NCBI RefSeq assembly: GCF_035998295.1 | Contig: NZ_DASYHS010000193.1 | Span: 1-60,009 of the forward strand | Length of the DNA stretch: 60,009 nucleotides | Reading direction: 5' to 3' | From: DASYHS01 sp035998295 | Lineage (GTDB): Bacteria; Pseudomonadota; Alphaproteobacteria; Azospirillales; Azospirillaceae | Shown: piece after piece, positions 36,009 through 44,495 of the stretch | Position numbering within the stretch: position 1 is the stretch's first letter | Layout of the letters: each line of letters starts with the position of its first letter | Notes under the pieces: model-generated | Database searches by the model: none | What the model was told of the DNA's origin: nothing | What the model saw: only the letters and a program-made list of their open reading frames with translations | Translations under genes and position numbers: made by a program

Positions 36009-36955
36009 CCCGGCGCGCCGGCGCGGGCTTCGCGCTGCGCCTGGGGTTCTCCGGGCTGCTGCTCGCCCTGGTGCTGGCGCGCACCGACCTCGGCGCGGCC
36101 GCGCTGCGCATCGCCTCGGCGGACCTGGCGCTGCTCGCCGCCGCCTTCGCCGCCACCGCGCTCCAGATCCTGGCCATCTCCTGGCGCTGGAGCGCGATCA
36201 TGGACGGCATCGGCGCCCCGCTCGGCCTGGGCCGCGCGCTCGCCGTCAACCTCGGCAGCCTGTTCGTGGGCCAGGCGCTGCCGACCTCGGTCGGCAGCGA
36301 CGCCTGGCGGGTCTGGCGGGTCCGGCTGCTGGGCCATCCCGTCTCGGCCGGCGTTCACGGCGTGCTGGTCGACCGGGCGGCGGCGCTGGGCGGCCTCGTC
36401 GTCGTCGTCGGGGCGACGCTGCCCGCACTCTACCCGCGCGTCGCGGACCCGGACTGGCGGACGGCCCTGACCGCGGGGCTTGCGGTCGCGGCGGCGCTGC
36501 TCGTCCTTGCCGTCTCGGCCGACCGGATCGCGCGGGTGCTGCCGCCCTGGCGCTGGCTGGAGGCGGCCGGCCGCTTCACCGAGGCGCTGCGCGGGCTGGC
36601 GCGGCGGCCCCGCCATGCCCTGCCGCTCGTCGCCGTGTCCGTGCTCGTCCATCTGGGCGCGGGCGCCACGGCTTGGCTGATCGCGCGTTCGCTCGACCTG
36701 CCGGCCTCGCTCGCGGACTGCATCGTGCTGATGCCGCCGGTCCTGCTGCTGGCCGGGCTGCCGATCTCGCTCGCGGGCTGGGGCGTGCGCGAGGGCGCGA
36801 TGGTCGCGCTGTTCGGCGCCGCCGGCCTCCCCGCCGACGGGGTCCTGCCCCTCTCGCTCATCTTCGGGCTGCTGCTCCTGGCCGCCAGCCTGCCCGGCGC
36901 CGCCGTCGTCCTGCTGGGCACCGACCTGCGCCGGGTCCCGGAAGATCCCCGCTGA
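36005..36955 (+). CDS. YbhN/LPG synthase TM-like integral membrane protein
   Basis: This 316-residue polytopic protein (about 8 membrane segments) has the UPF0104/lysylphosphatidylglycerol synthase transmembrane signature: SWRWSAIM, NLGSLFVGQALPTSVGSDAWR, LVDRAAALGG and LPISLAGWGVREGAMV. Such proteins are thought to flip or transport lipids. It completes the PLD-EEP-YbhN operon and overlaps the EEP gene (ATGA). Two tandem copies of a 22-base unit begin at its stop. Confidence 0.9.
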   Translation: MTRRAGAGFALRLGFSGLLLALVLARTDLGAAALRIASADLALLAAAFAATALQILAISWRWSAIMDGIGAPLGLGRALAVNLGSLFVGQALPTSVGSDAWRVWRVRLLGHPVSAGVHGVLVDRAAALGGLVVVVGATLPALYPRVADPDWRTALTAGLAVAAALLVLAVSADRIARVLPPWRWLEAAGRFTEALRGLARRPRHALPLVAVSVLVHLGAGATAWLIARSLDLPASLADCIVLMPPVLLLAGLPISLAGWGVREGAMVALFGAAGLPADGVLPLSLIFGLLLLAASLPGAAVVLLGTDLRRVPEDPR

Positions 36956-36995
36956 CTTTCAAACGGTCGGCGTTTGACTTTCAATTGGTCGGCGT
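36953..36995 (+). repeat. Two tandem 22-base repeats starting at the stop codon
   Basis: The unit TGACTTTCAAACGGTCGGCGT (21 bases matched, period 22) occurs at 36953-36973 and, with two changes, at 36975-36995. The first TGA is the stop of the YbhN-like gene. Confidence 0.9.
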
Positions 36996-37004
36996 CTCCC
37001 GGGC

Positions 37005-38081
37005 TCACGCCGGCCGGCGCAGCTCCGACAGCAGCCAGACCAGGAACGTCAGCAGGCCGAGCGCGCCGGCCTGATGGGCGGCGGCGACCGGGATCGCGAC
37101 GCCGGTATGCAGGGTCGCGATCCCGAGCGAGACCTGGACGACCGTCATCCCCGCGAGCAGCACCGCCGCCAAGCGGACGCGCGGCCCGGCTCCGCCGCGC
37201 CCCGCCCGCCACGCGAAGGACAGCGCCAGCAGCCCGGTGGCGACCGCGATCCAGCGGTGGAAGAACTGCACCGTCGCGTGGTTCTCGAACAGGTTCAGCC
37301 ACGCCGGTTCCAGGTGCCAGGCCTCGCTCGGGACGAAGCGCCCACCCATCAGCGGCCAGTCCGGATGGATCAGCCCGGCGTCCAGCCCGGCGACGAAGGC
37401 GCCCCACACCATCGTCACCCCGGCCAGCGCCAGCGCCAGGCCGCCATGGACGCGCAGCCGCCGCGCCCGGTCCTCCCCGATGCGGGCATCGCCGCCGCCC
37501 CCCAGCAGCCCCAGCGCCACCCACAGCAGCAGCGCATAGATCAGGAACGCCAGCGACAGGTGCATCGCGAGCCGGTAGTGGCTGACCGAGGGGCGGTCGA
37601 CCAGCCCGCTCACGACCATGAACCAGCCGACGAAGCCCTGGAGCGCGCCGAGCGCCAGCAGGCCGAGCAGCTTGGGCATCAGGCCGGCCGGGATTTGGCG
37701 CCTCAGCGCGAACCAGGCCAGCGGGACCGCGAAGGCGATGCCGATCAGGTGGCCCCACAGCCGGTGGAACCACTCCCAATAGAAGATGTACCGGAACTCC
37801 TCCAGCGACATGCCGCGGTTGACGTGGCGGTATTCCGGCGTCTCGCGGTACAGATCGAAGACCCTGTTCCATTCCGCTTCCGAGAGCGGCGGCAGGACGC
37901 CCACCAGCGGCCGCCACTCGACCATGGACAGGCCCGACTCGGTCAGCCGGGTGACCGCCCCGATCACCGCCATCGCGAAGACCATGGCGCAGCAGAACAG
38001 CAGCCACCAGGCGATCGGCCGCGCCGAGGCGCCATCGCGGCCGGCGGCGCGTGGAAGGGATTGGTAGGGAAGCGTGGCCAA
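37005..38081 (-). CDS. ctaA: Haem A synthase CtaA
   Basis: This 358-residue, eight-span membrane enzyme oxidises the haem O C8 methyl group to make haem A for aa3-type cytochrome oxidase. Conserved haem-ligand regions are visible: EWFHRLWGH, SHYRLAMHLSLA, ATVQFFHRWIA and AAHQAGALG. GAVTRLTESGLSM near the N-terminus is characteristic of the alphaproteobacterial/mitochondrial type. It is monocistronic here and convergent with the YbhN-like gene; no cytochrome oxidase genes are close by. Confidence 0.94.
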   Translation of the reverse strand: MATLPYQSLPRAAGRDGASARPIAWWLLFCCAMVFAMAVIGAVTRLTESGLSMVEWRPLVGVLPPLSEAEWNRVFDLYRETPEYRHVNRGMSLEEFRYIFYWEWFHRLWGHLIGIAFAVPLAWFALRRQIPAGLMPKLLGLLALGALQGFVGWFMVVSGLVDRPSVSHYRLAMHLSLAFLIYALLLWVALGLLGGGGDARIGEDRARRLRVHGGLALALAGVTMVWGAFVAGLDAGLIHPDWPLMGGRFVPSEAWHLEPAWLNLFENHATVQFFHRWIAVATGLLALSFAWRAGRGGAGPRVRLAAVLLAGMTVVQVSLGIATLHTGVAIPVAAAHQAGALGLLTFLVWLLSELRRPA

Positions 38082-38299
38082 GTCCAGGGTCCCGGGATGC
38101 GGTGTCGCTGCGCCGTTATCTGGGCCAGGCCGGCGGGCGGGTCAAACCGAACCGGCCGCCGGCCCGGGCGGGAGCGGCACTGTGCCGCAGCCGGATGACG
38201 TCCGGGGAGCCCCCGATAAAGGGCAGCGTTGTACTTCCCGTACCCTATCAGCTCGGATACCGTTTTCTCCTCGTTGCCGGACCGAGGGCACCTCGACCC

Positions 38300-39004
38300 A
38301 TGAAGTCTGATCCGAAAATTCTGGTCTCCAACGGCTATGATCGGATGGCGGAGACATATCTCGCACGCTTCGGCAGGTCGATCGTGCGAGACCGGTGGCT
38401 TGCCGCGCTGGCAGCCCTGCTTCCCCCGGCGGGGGGCGCGAGAGTTCTCGACCTGGGGTGCGGCGCCGGACTTCCGGTCGCGAAGGAACTGACTGCCCTG
38501 GGGCATCGCATCCTGGGTATCGACGGATCAAAACGGCAGGTTGCCTTGGCTCGTCACAACGTACCTGCCGGCGACTTCCTTCACGGCGACATGACCACGA
38601 CCGAACTGCCGGAGACAAGTTTCGACGCGGTTTCCGCTTTCTATTCGATAACTCACGTTCCCCGATCCGAGCACGGCGATCTGCTGAAGCGCATTGCCGG
38701 ATGGCTCAAGCCCGGAGGAGTTTTCGTCGGCAGCCTGGGCGCGACGGCATCCTCGGATTGGCAAGGGGAATGGATGGGAACAGAGATGTATTTCAGTCAT
38801 TATGGATCTGATAGAAATATTTCTCTGGTTCAAGAAGCGGGCCTGACAATCGAGCACGCCGAAGAACAGCTTCAAGACGATGAAGACCATCGTTTCCTGT
38901 GGATCATCGCCCGCAAGCCGATAAGTGTCGAGCCGGGATGCAGCCTTGACGGCCACGGCGCTCTTGAAAGACGTTCTGGCAATCCCGGCGGGCGTCACCG
39001 ATGA
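38300..39004 (+). CDS. Class I SAM-dependent methyltransferase of atypical composition
   Basis: The protein has 234 residues. SAM motif I is VLDLGCGAGLPVAKEL, and later motifs are GIDGSKRQVALARHNVP, FDAVSAFYSITHVPRSEH and WLKPGGVF. Homology usually ends at LWIIARKP; the last ~28 residues look like extension into the next gene's leader. The gene, especially 38720-38900, uses many more A/T-ending codons than its neighbours, which suggests a later acquisition. The target is unknown. The ATG at 38300 is chosen for the conserved N-terminus (VSNGYDRMAETYL). Confidence 0.85.
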   Translation: MKSDPKILVSNGYDRMAETYLARFGRSIVRDRWLAALAALLPPAGGARVLDLGCGAGLPVAKELTALGHRILGIDGSKRQVALARHNVPAGDFLHGDMTTTELPETSFDAVSAFYSITHVPRSEHGDLLKRIAGWLKPGGVFVGSLGATASSDWQGEWMGTEMYFSHYGSDRNISLVQEAGLTIEHAEEQLQDDEDHRFLWIIARKPISVEPGCSLDGHGALERRSGNPGGRHR

Positions 39005-39029
39005 TCCCTCGGACACCGAAGTGAGCCCC

Positions 39030-42000
39030 ATGTCCAACGCCGTCCTTTCCGACCGAAACCCGGGTCCTGCCCACGACCTGACGCCCGCCTTCGGGCTGGC
39101 CTTCCGGGACCTGTACGACCCGGCCGGGCTCGCCCGCCTGGACCGCTGCTTCCTGGACCGCCTCGCCGAGGCCGACGGGGAGCTGGCGAACCGCCTGCTC
39201 GCCGCCCGCGCCGAACCGGACGGCCTCCCGCGCAAGGACGAGAGCGAGCTGATCGTGGCGCTCGCCCCGCATGTCGACGACTTCGTGGGCGAGCTGTTCG
39301 GCATCGGGGCCGAGGTCCGCGCGCTTGCGGCCCGCCACGACCGGCTGGCGCCGCTCGACGCGGCCAAGCGGCTGTTCATCCAGCGCAAGGCCGCGCGCGC
39401 CTTCACGCCCGAGCAGGCGGCCGGCCTCGATGGCGACGCCCTGGCCGCCGCGCTGGCCGAACGGCTCGGCCCCGGCTTCGACGAACTGGCCTTCGCCGAG
39501 TCGGTCGTCGCCTGGTCCGCGGACGAGGCCGCGCACGCCGCCGAGCTGGACCTCGCGACGCGCTACGCCGCCTGGGCGCTCCATCATCCCGCCGGGCGCG
39601 GGCGCCACGGCGGGGGCATCCTGTTCCAAATGCCGCACAAGATCGATCCGCTCGCCCTCGTCGAGATCGAGACGGAGGAGGTCGACGGCGTCACCATGAT
39701 GCGCATCCCGGGCCGCAAGCGGCGCGAGCGCGAGGGGTTCGGCCTCACCGACCCGGGCACCGACCTCGCCGGCGCCCTGGACGAGGCCAACTACTGCATC
39801 TGGTGCCACAACCAGGGCAAGGACAGTTGCTCCAAGGGCCTCAGGGACCGCAAGACCGGGAAGTTCCAGCAGTCCCATTTCGGCGTCGTGCTGGCGGGCT
39901 GCCCGCTCGAGGAGAAGATCTCCGAGATGCACGCCGTCAAGGCGGCCGGCCATGCGGTCGGCGCGCTGGCGGTGGTGACGGTCGACAACCCGATGTGCGC
40001 CGCGACCGGGCACCGCATCTGCAACGACTGCATGAAGGCCTGCATCTACCAGAAGCAGGAGCCGGTCGACATTCCCCAGGCCGAGACGCGCACCCTGAAG
40101 GACGTGCTGGACCTGCCCTGGGGCTTCGAGATCTACGGCCTGCTGACGCGCTGGAACCCGCTGGACGTCCGCCGCCCGCTGCCGCGCCCGGCTTCGGGCT
40201 ACAAGGTGCTGGTGGCCGGCCTCGGCCCGGCGGGCTTCACGCTCGCCCACCACCTCCTGAACGACGGGCATGCCGTGGTCGGGATCGACGGGCTCAAGAT
40301 CGAGCCGCTGCCGGCTGACCTCTCGGGCGTGCGCCCGGACGGCGCGCGCGTGCCCTTCCGCCCGGTCCGCGACGTGCGCGAGCTGTACGAGCGCCTGGAC
40401 GAGCGCGCCATGGCCGGCTTCGGCGGCGTCGCCGAATACGGGATCACGGTGCGCTGGAACAAGAACTTCCTGAAGGTGATCCGGCTGCTGCTGGAGCGGC
40501 GCGCGCATTTCGCGATGATCGGCGGCGTGCGCTTCGGCGGCACGCTCGGCGTCGACGACGCGTTCGAGGCCGGCTTCGACCACGTGGCGCTGTGCATGGG
40601 CGCCGGCAGGCCGACGGTGATCGCGATGCCCAACGGGCTCGCCCGCGGCGTCCGCCAGGCTTCCGACTTCCTGATGGCGCTGCAGCTCACCGGGGCGGCG
40701 AAGCCCGGCTCGATCGCCAACCTGGAGGTCCGGCTGCCGATCGCGGTGGTCGGCGGCGGGCTGACCGCGATCGACACCGCGACCGAGGCGCTCGCCTACT
40801 ATCCCGTCCAGGTGGAGAAGTTCCTGCGCCGCTGGGAGACGCTGGCCGCCGAACGCGGGGAGGCCGCGCTCCTGGCCGGCCTCGGGGAGGAGGAGCGGGA
40901 GACGGCGGCCGAGTTCCTCGCCCATGCGGGGGCGATCCGGGCGGAACGCGAGGCGGCCCGGGCCGAGGGCCGGCAACCCCGCATCGGCGCCCTGCTGGAC
41001 GCCTGGGGCGGCGCGACCATCGCCTATCGCCGGCGCCTGATCGACGCCCCCAGCTACACCCTCAACCACGAGGAGGTCGAGCACGGCCTCGCCGAGGGCG
41101 TGCGCTTCGTCGAGCGGGCGACGCCCGAGGCGGTCGAGATCGACCGGTTCGGCCACGCCGCGGGACTGAGGCTGCGCATCTCGCCGGAGGATGCCGAGGC
41201 GACCGCCTCGAAGCCGGTGGTGGTGCCGGCGCGCACGATCCTGATCGCGGCCGGGACCCAGCCCAACACCGTGCTGGCGCGCGAGACGGGCGGGATCGAG
41301 CTCGACGGCCGCTATTTCCGCGCCGTCGACGAGGACGGGAACCCGGTGCGCCCGCAGCGCCTCGCCAAGCCGGACGAGGTCCGGGTCCTGATGTCCCGCG
41401 CCGCGGACGGGCGCTTCGTGTCCTTCTTCGGCGACCTGCACCCGAGCTTCGCGGGCAACGTCGTCAAGGCGATGGGCAGCGCCAAGCAGGGCTATCCCGT
41501 GCTGACCCGGGCCATGGCGGCGCGGGCGCCGACCCCCATGGACGCGGACGCGCTGATATCGGCCATGAACGGCGAGCTGCGGCCGGTCGTGCATTCGGTC
41601 GAGCGGCTGACGCCGAAGATCGTCGAGATCGTCGTCCGCGCGCCGCGCGCCGCGCGCCGGTTCGAGCCCGGCCAGTTCTACCGCCTTCAGAACTTCGAGA
41701 ACCTGGCGCCGCGCGCCGGCGACACGGTGCTGGCGATGGAGGGGCTGGCCCTGACCGGCGCCTGGGTCGACCGCGACCGCGGGCTGCTGTCGACGATCGT
41801 GCTGGAGATGGGCGGCTCGTCCGACCTGTGCGCGCTGCTGCGGCCGGGCGAGCCGGTCGTTCTGATGGGGCCGACCGGCGAGCCGACCGGGATTCCGGAC
41901 GGCGGCACGCTGTGCCTGGTCGGCGGCGGCCTCGGCAACGCGGTGCTGTTCTCGATCGGCCAGACGGCCCGGGCGCGCGGCTGCCGCGTCGTCTACTTCG

Positions 42001-42557
42001 CGGGCTACAAGGCGATCGAGGACCGCTACAAGACCGACCAGATCGAGGCCGCGGCCGACCTCGTGGTCTGGTGCTGCGACGAGGCGCCGGGCTTCGCCCC
42101 CGGCCGGCCCGGCGACCTGGCCTTCGTCGGCAACATCGTCGAGGCGATGCGCGCCTATGCCGAGGGGCGGCTCGGCCCGGCCGCGATCCCGCTCGGCGAG
42201 GTCGACCGCATCGTCGCGATCGGCTCGGACCGGATGATGCACGCGGTGGCGTTGGCGCGGCACGGCGTGCTGGCGCCCTACCTGAACCCCGGCCACCGCG
42301 CGATCGGCAGCATCAACTCGCCGATGCAGTGCATGATGAAGGAGATCTGCGCCCAGTGCCTCCAGCTGCACCGGGACCCGGAGACCGGCGAGGAGACGGT
42401 CGTCTTCTCCTGCTTCAACCAGGACCAGGACCTCGACCGCGTCGACTTCGCCGGCCTCAACCAGCGCCTTCGGCAGAACTCCGCCCAGGAGAAGCTGACC
42501 GCACGCTGGATCGACCGCTGCCTGAAGGAGATGGGCGTGCGGGAGCACGGCCGGTGA
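39030..42557 (+). CDS. Fused NfnB-NfnA-like FAD/Fe-S oxidoreductase (GltD-like plus PyrK-like)
   Basis: This is a 1,175-residue single chain. An N-terminal ~250-residue region of unknown fold is followed by Cys-rich segments (YCIWCHNQGKDSC and CAATGHRICNDCMKAC, residues ~255-345) like the Fe-S domain of GltD/NfnB. Next is a GltD-type flavoprotein with FAD motif VLVAGLGPAG (~392) and NAD(P) motif VVGGGLTAIDTA (~571). From ~850 a PyrK/NfnA-like reductase follows, with FEPGQFYRLQ, LVGGGLGNAVLF and a C-terminal Cys cluster (CMMKEICAQC and a later FSC). NfnAB couples NADH, NADPH and ferredoxin; bifurcation here is inference. The ATG at 39030 is preferred. A GTG-started NTF2-like gene overlaps the stop. 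Confidence 0.85.
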   Translation: MSNAVLSDRNPGPAHDLTPAFGLAFRDLYDPAGLARLDRCFLDRLAEADGELANRLLAARAEPDGLPRKDESELIVALAPHVDDFVGELFGIGAEVRALAARHDRLAPLDAAKRLFIQRKAARAFTPEQAAGLDGDALAAALAERLGPGFDELAFAESVVAWSADEAAHAAELDLATRYAAWALHHPAGRGRHGGGILFQMPHKIDPLALVEIETEEVDGVTMMRIPGRKRREREGFGLTDPGTDLAGALDEANYCIWCHNQGKDSCSKGLRDRKTGKFQQSHFGVVLAGCPLEEKISEMHAVKAAGHAVGALAVVTVDNPMCAATGHRICNDCMKACIYQKQEPVDIPQAETRTLKDVLDLPWGFEIYGLLTRWNPLDVRRPLPRPASGYKVLVAGLGPAGFTLAHHLLNDGHAVVGIDGLKIEPLPADLSGVRPDGARVPFRPVRDVRELYERLDERAMAGFGGVAEYGITVRWNKNFLKVIRLLLERRAHFAMIGGVRFGGTLGVDDAFEAGFDHVALCMGAGRPTVIAMPNGLARGVRQASDFLMALQLTGAAKPGSIANLEVRLPIAVVGGGLTAIDTATEALAYYPVQVEKFLRRWETLAAERGEAALLAGLGEEERETAAEFLAHAGAIRAEREAARAEGRQPRIGALLDAWGGATIAYRRRLIDAPSYTLNHEEVEHGLAEGVRFVERATPEAVEIDRFGHAAGLRLRISPEDAEATASKPVVVPARTILIAAGTQPNTVLARETGGIELDGRYFRAVDEDGNPVRPQRLAKPDEVRVLMSRAADGRFVSFFGDLHPSFAGNVVKAMGSAKQGYPVLTRAMAARAPTPMDADALISAMNGELRPVVHSVERLTPKIVEIVVRAPRAARRFEPGQFYRLQNFENLAPRAGDTVLAMEGLALTGAWVDRDRGLLSTIVLEMGGSSDLCALLRPGEPVVLMGPTGEPTGIPDGGTLCLVGGGLGNAVLFSIGQTARARGCRVVYFAGYKAIEDRYKTDQIEAAADLVVWCCDEAPGFAPGRPGDLAFVGNIVEAMRAYAEGRLGPAAIPLGEVDRIVAIGSDRMMHAVALARHGVLAPYLNPGHRAIGSINSPMQCMMKEICAQCLQLHRDPETGEETVVFSCFNQDQDLDRVDFAGLNQRLRQNSAQEKLTARWIDRCLKEMGVREHGR

Positions 42558-42973
42558 GCGCGCCGCCGTCCGTCTTCGTCCCGGCCGGAGACGGGCAGGA
42601 CCCCGAGGAGATGGTCCGGGCGGCGCTCGCGACCGTCGACGCCTTCACCGACCGCTTCAACGCCCGCGACCTCGCGGGCATGGACGCGCTGCTCCACTTC
42701 CCGCACGTGATCCTGTCGGGCGAGAGCCTGGTCGTCTGGGACCGGCCGGGCCGGATGCCGGCCGGCTTCTTCGACGACCTCGCCGCCACCACGGGATGGC
42801 ACCACACCGCCTATGTCGAGAAGCGCCCCGTGCTCGTCAACGCGCGCAAGGTCCACCTCTTCGTCGACTACACGCGCAACCGCGCCGACGGGACGGTGAT
42901 CACCCGCCACCAGAACCTCTGGATCGTGACCCTGGACGGCGGCCGCTGGGGCATCAAGCAGCGCTCCTACTGA
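42554..42973 (+). CDS. NTF2-like (SnoaL-fold) protein coupled to the Nfn-like oxidoreductase
   Basis: The 139-residue protein starts at the GTG overlapping the stop of the large oxidoreductase. The cone-shaped NTF2 pattern is visible (VDAFTDRFNARDLAGMDALLHFPHVIL, in part; HLFVDYTRNRADGTVI; LWIVTLDGGRWGIKQRS). Proteins of this fold bind or isomerise small molecules or act as subunits. Tight coupling suggests a partner for the oxidoreductase. The last 20 bases overlap the convergent tetR gene. The specific function is unknown. Confidence 0.85.
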   Translation: MSAPPSVFVPAGDGQDPEEMVRAALATVDAFTDRFNARDLAGMDALLHFPHVILSGESLVVWDRPGRMPAGFFDDLAATTGWHHTAYVEKRPVLVNARKVHLFVDYTRNRADGTVITRHQNLWIVTLDGGRWGIKQRSY

Positions 42974-43574
42974 GCGCGCCCCTCAGCGCGCCGAGCGCCG
43001 CGGCTACGGACGCCTCCAGCTCCCGGCGCGGCTGCCCGGCGCGGGCACGGATCGCGATGCTGTGCAGCGTCGCCGCCAGCAGCAGCGACAGGCCCTCCGC
43101 GTCGCCGTCCGCCGGCAGCTCCCCCCGCTCCTTAGCCGCCAGCAGGAGCGCTTCGAGGCGGCCGTCGATCTCCGCCAGCACGCCGCGCAGCGCGTCCTGG
43201 ATCGCCTCGTCGGACGCGGCCTCGGCCGTCGCCGTGCACAGGGCGAGGCACCCCAGGGCTTCGCCGCCTTCCGGCGCGTAGAGGTCGAGCGCCGCCGCGA
43301 AGAACCCCTCCACCGCCTCGGCCACGCTGCGCCGGTCCGCCACCGCCTCACCGAACACCCGGTCGGCGCGCGCGCGGAAGCGGTCGAGCGCCTTCAGGTA
43401 CAGCGCCCTCTTGTCCCCGAAACCCGCATAGAGGCTCGGCCGGTTCATTCCCGTCGCCTCCGCCAGGCCGTCCAGGGAGGTCGCCGAGAAGCCGTTGCGC
43501 CGGAACAGCTCCGTCGCCCGGTCCAGCGCCTGTCCGGGATCGTAGGCCCGAGGCCGTCCGCGCGTCCGCTTCAT
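42954..43574 (-). CDS. TetR-family transcriptional regulator
   Basis: This 206-residue protein has an N-terminal TetR HTH (about residues 12-58: ATELFRRNGFSATSLDGLAEATGMNRPSLYAGFGDK, in part) and a helical ligand/dimerisation domain with a Cys-rich ALGCLALCTATAEA segment like the AcuR/YjdC-type C-terminal family. It diverges from the HD-domain gene over a clear inverted repeat, so it is probably an autoregulated repressor of that gene. The ligand is unknown. Confidence 0.92.
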   Translation of the reverse strand: MKRTRGRPRAYDPGQALDRATELFRRNGFSATSLDGLAEATGMNRPSLYAGFGDKRALYLKALDRFRARADRVFGEAVADRRSVAEAVEGFFAAALDLYAPEGGEALGCLALCTATAEAASDEAIQDALRGVLAEIDGRLEALLLAAKERGELPADGDAEGLSLLLAATLHSIAIRARAGQPRRELEASVAAALGALRGALSRSAA

Positions 43575-43581
43575 ATTCTGT

Positions 43582-43625
43582 ACCGTTTCGCAATAAATGA
43601 GTTGACTATTTTTATGCGAAACGGT
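43582..43625. promoter_or_regulatory. Inverted-repeat operator and promoter between tetR and the HD-domain gene
   Basis: ACCGTTTCGCA (43582-43592) and its exact complement TGCGAAACGGT (43615-43625) flank a 22-base AT-rich spacer. A promoter reading right lies on top: TTGACT at 43602-43607, a 17-base spacer, and TTCAAA at 43625-43630. The left arm is 8 bases from the tetR start. This is what a TetR operator repressing both genes would look like. Confidence 0.75.
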
Positions 43626-43660
43626 TCAAAAAGGCAAGGAACACCGACCGGAGAAGCGGC

Positions 43661-44431
43661 ATGGGCAAGGGCATGGCGATGGGTACATTGGCCTGGGGCG
43701 AGGCGACGAAGGGCCGGCTGAGCCGGCGGGAGACGGCGCGCCTGCTGAGCAACCTCGCCTTCGTGCAGGTGCGCGAGGCGTGGGACGCCCTGCGCTCGAC
43801 GCTCGGGCTGCTCCGCCCGACCGAGGTGGGGATCGGGGACCTGGCGCCCCCGCGCACGTCCCTCGCCCGCGACGCGCTGTCCCATGCCGAGGAGACGCAC
43901 GCCCCCGCCCTGCTCTTCCATAGCTGGCGCACCTATTATTTCGGCGCCTTGATCGCGCGTCACGACGGCATCGCGTTCGACCGCGAGCTGTTCTTCGCCG
44001 CCGCGATCCTCCACGACGCCGGCCTCACGGGCGAGAACCCGGCCCCGCTGGACGCGTGCTGCTTCGCGGTCGCCGGCGGCGGCCTGGCGCGCGACCATCT
44101 GCTGGGATGCGGCCACGGCCGGGACCGGGCCGAGGCGGTCGGCGACGCGATCTCCCTGCACCTGAACATGCACGTCCCGCGCCGCCGCCATGGGCCGGAG
44201 GCCTTCCTCGTGGCGCGCGGGGCCGTGTGCGACCTGTTCGGCGCCGGCCATCGCCGGCTGCATCCGCGCGACGTCGCGGCCGTGCTGGCCGGCCATCCCC
44301 GCGACGGCGTGATCGAGGCCCTGCGGTTCGAGACGGCCGAGCACCTGCCGGGATCGCGGCCGGGCGTCATGACCGGCATTTTCGGCCGGTCGGCTCCGCC
44401 GAGCCCCTTCGACCGGCCGGTCCGCGCATAG
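43661..44431 (+). CDS. HD-domain hydrolase-like protein (cyanamide hydratase-like)
   Basis: This 256-residue protein has HD-superfamily metal motifs: HSWRTYYFGAL (first His), then AAILHDAGLT (His-Asp pair). The HSWR-x-YYFG pattern is typical of cyanamide hydratase/DJ-like HD proteins rather than of cyclic-dinucleotide HD-GYP enzymes. A later Asp/His (DAISLHLNMH) may complete the site. It is under the TetR operator, so it is probably induced by a small toxic or signalling compound. The substrate is unknown. Confidence 0.85.
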   Translation: MGKGMAMGTLAWGEATKGRLSRRETARLLSNLAFVQVREAWDALRSTLGLLRPTEVGIGDLAPPRTSLARDALSHAEETHAPALLFHSWRTYYFGALIARHDGIAFDRELFFAAAILHDAGLTGENPAPLDACCFAVAGGGLARDHLLGCGHGRDRAEAVGDAISLHLNMHVPRRRHGPEAFLVARGAVCDLFGAGHRRLHPRDVAAVLAGHPRDGVIEALRFETAEHLPGSRPGVMTGIFGRSAPPSPFDRPVRA

Positions 44432-44495
44432 GCCTGCCGACGGCGCCCCCCTTGCTCCCGGACGCCCCCGAACCGATATACCGTCCGATGGGGGC

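Noticed and set aside
38904..42548. A 1,214-codon open frame on the minus strand
   Set aside because: It is antisense to the Nfn-like gene and made of low-complexity Arg/Val/Gly/His-rich residues with no recognisable domains. Long shadow frames are expected at this GC content.
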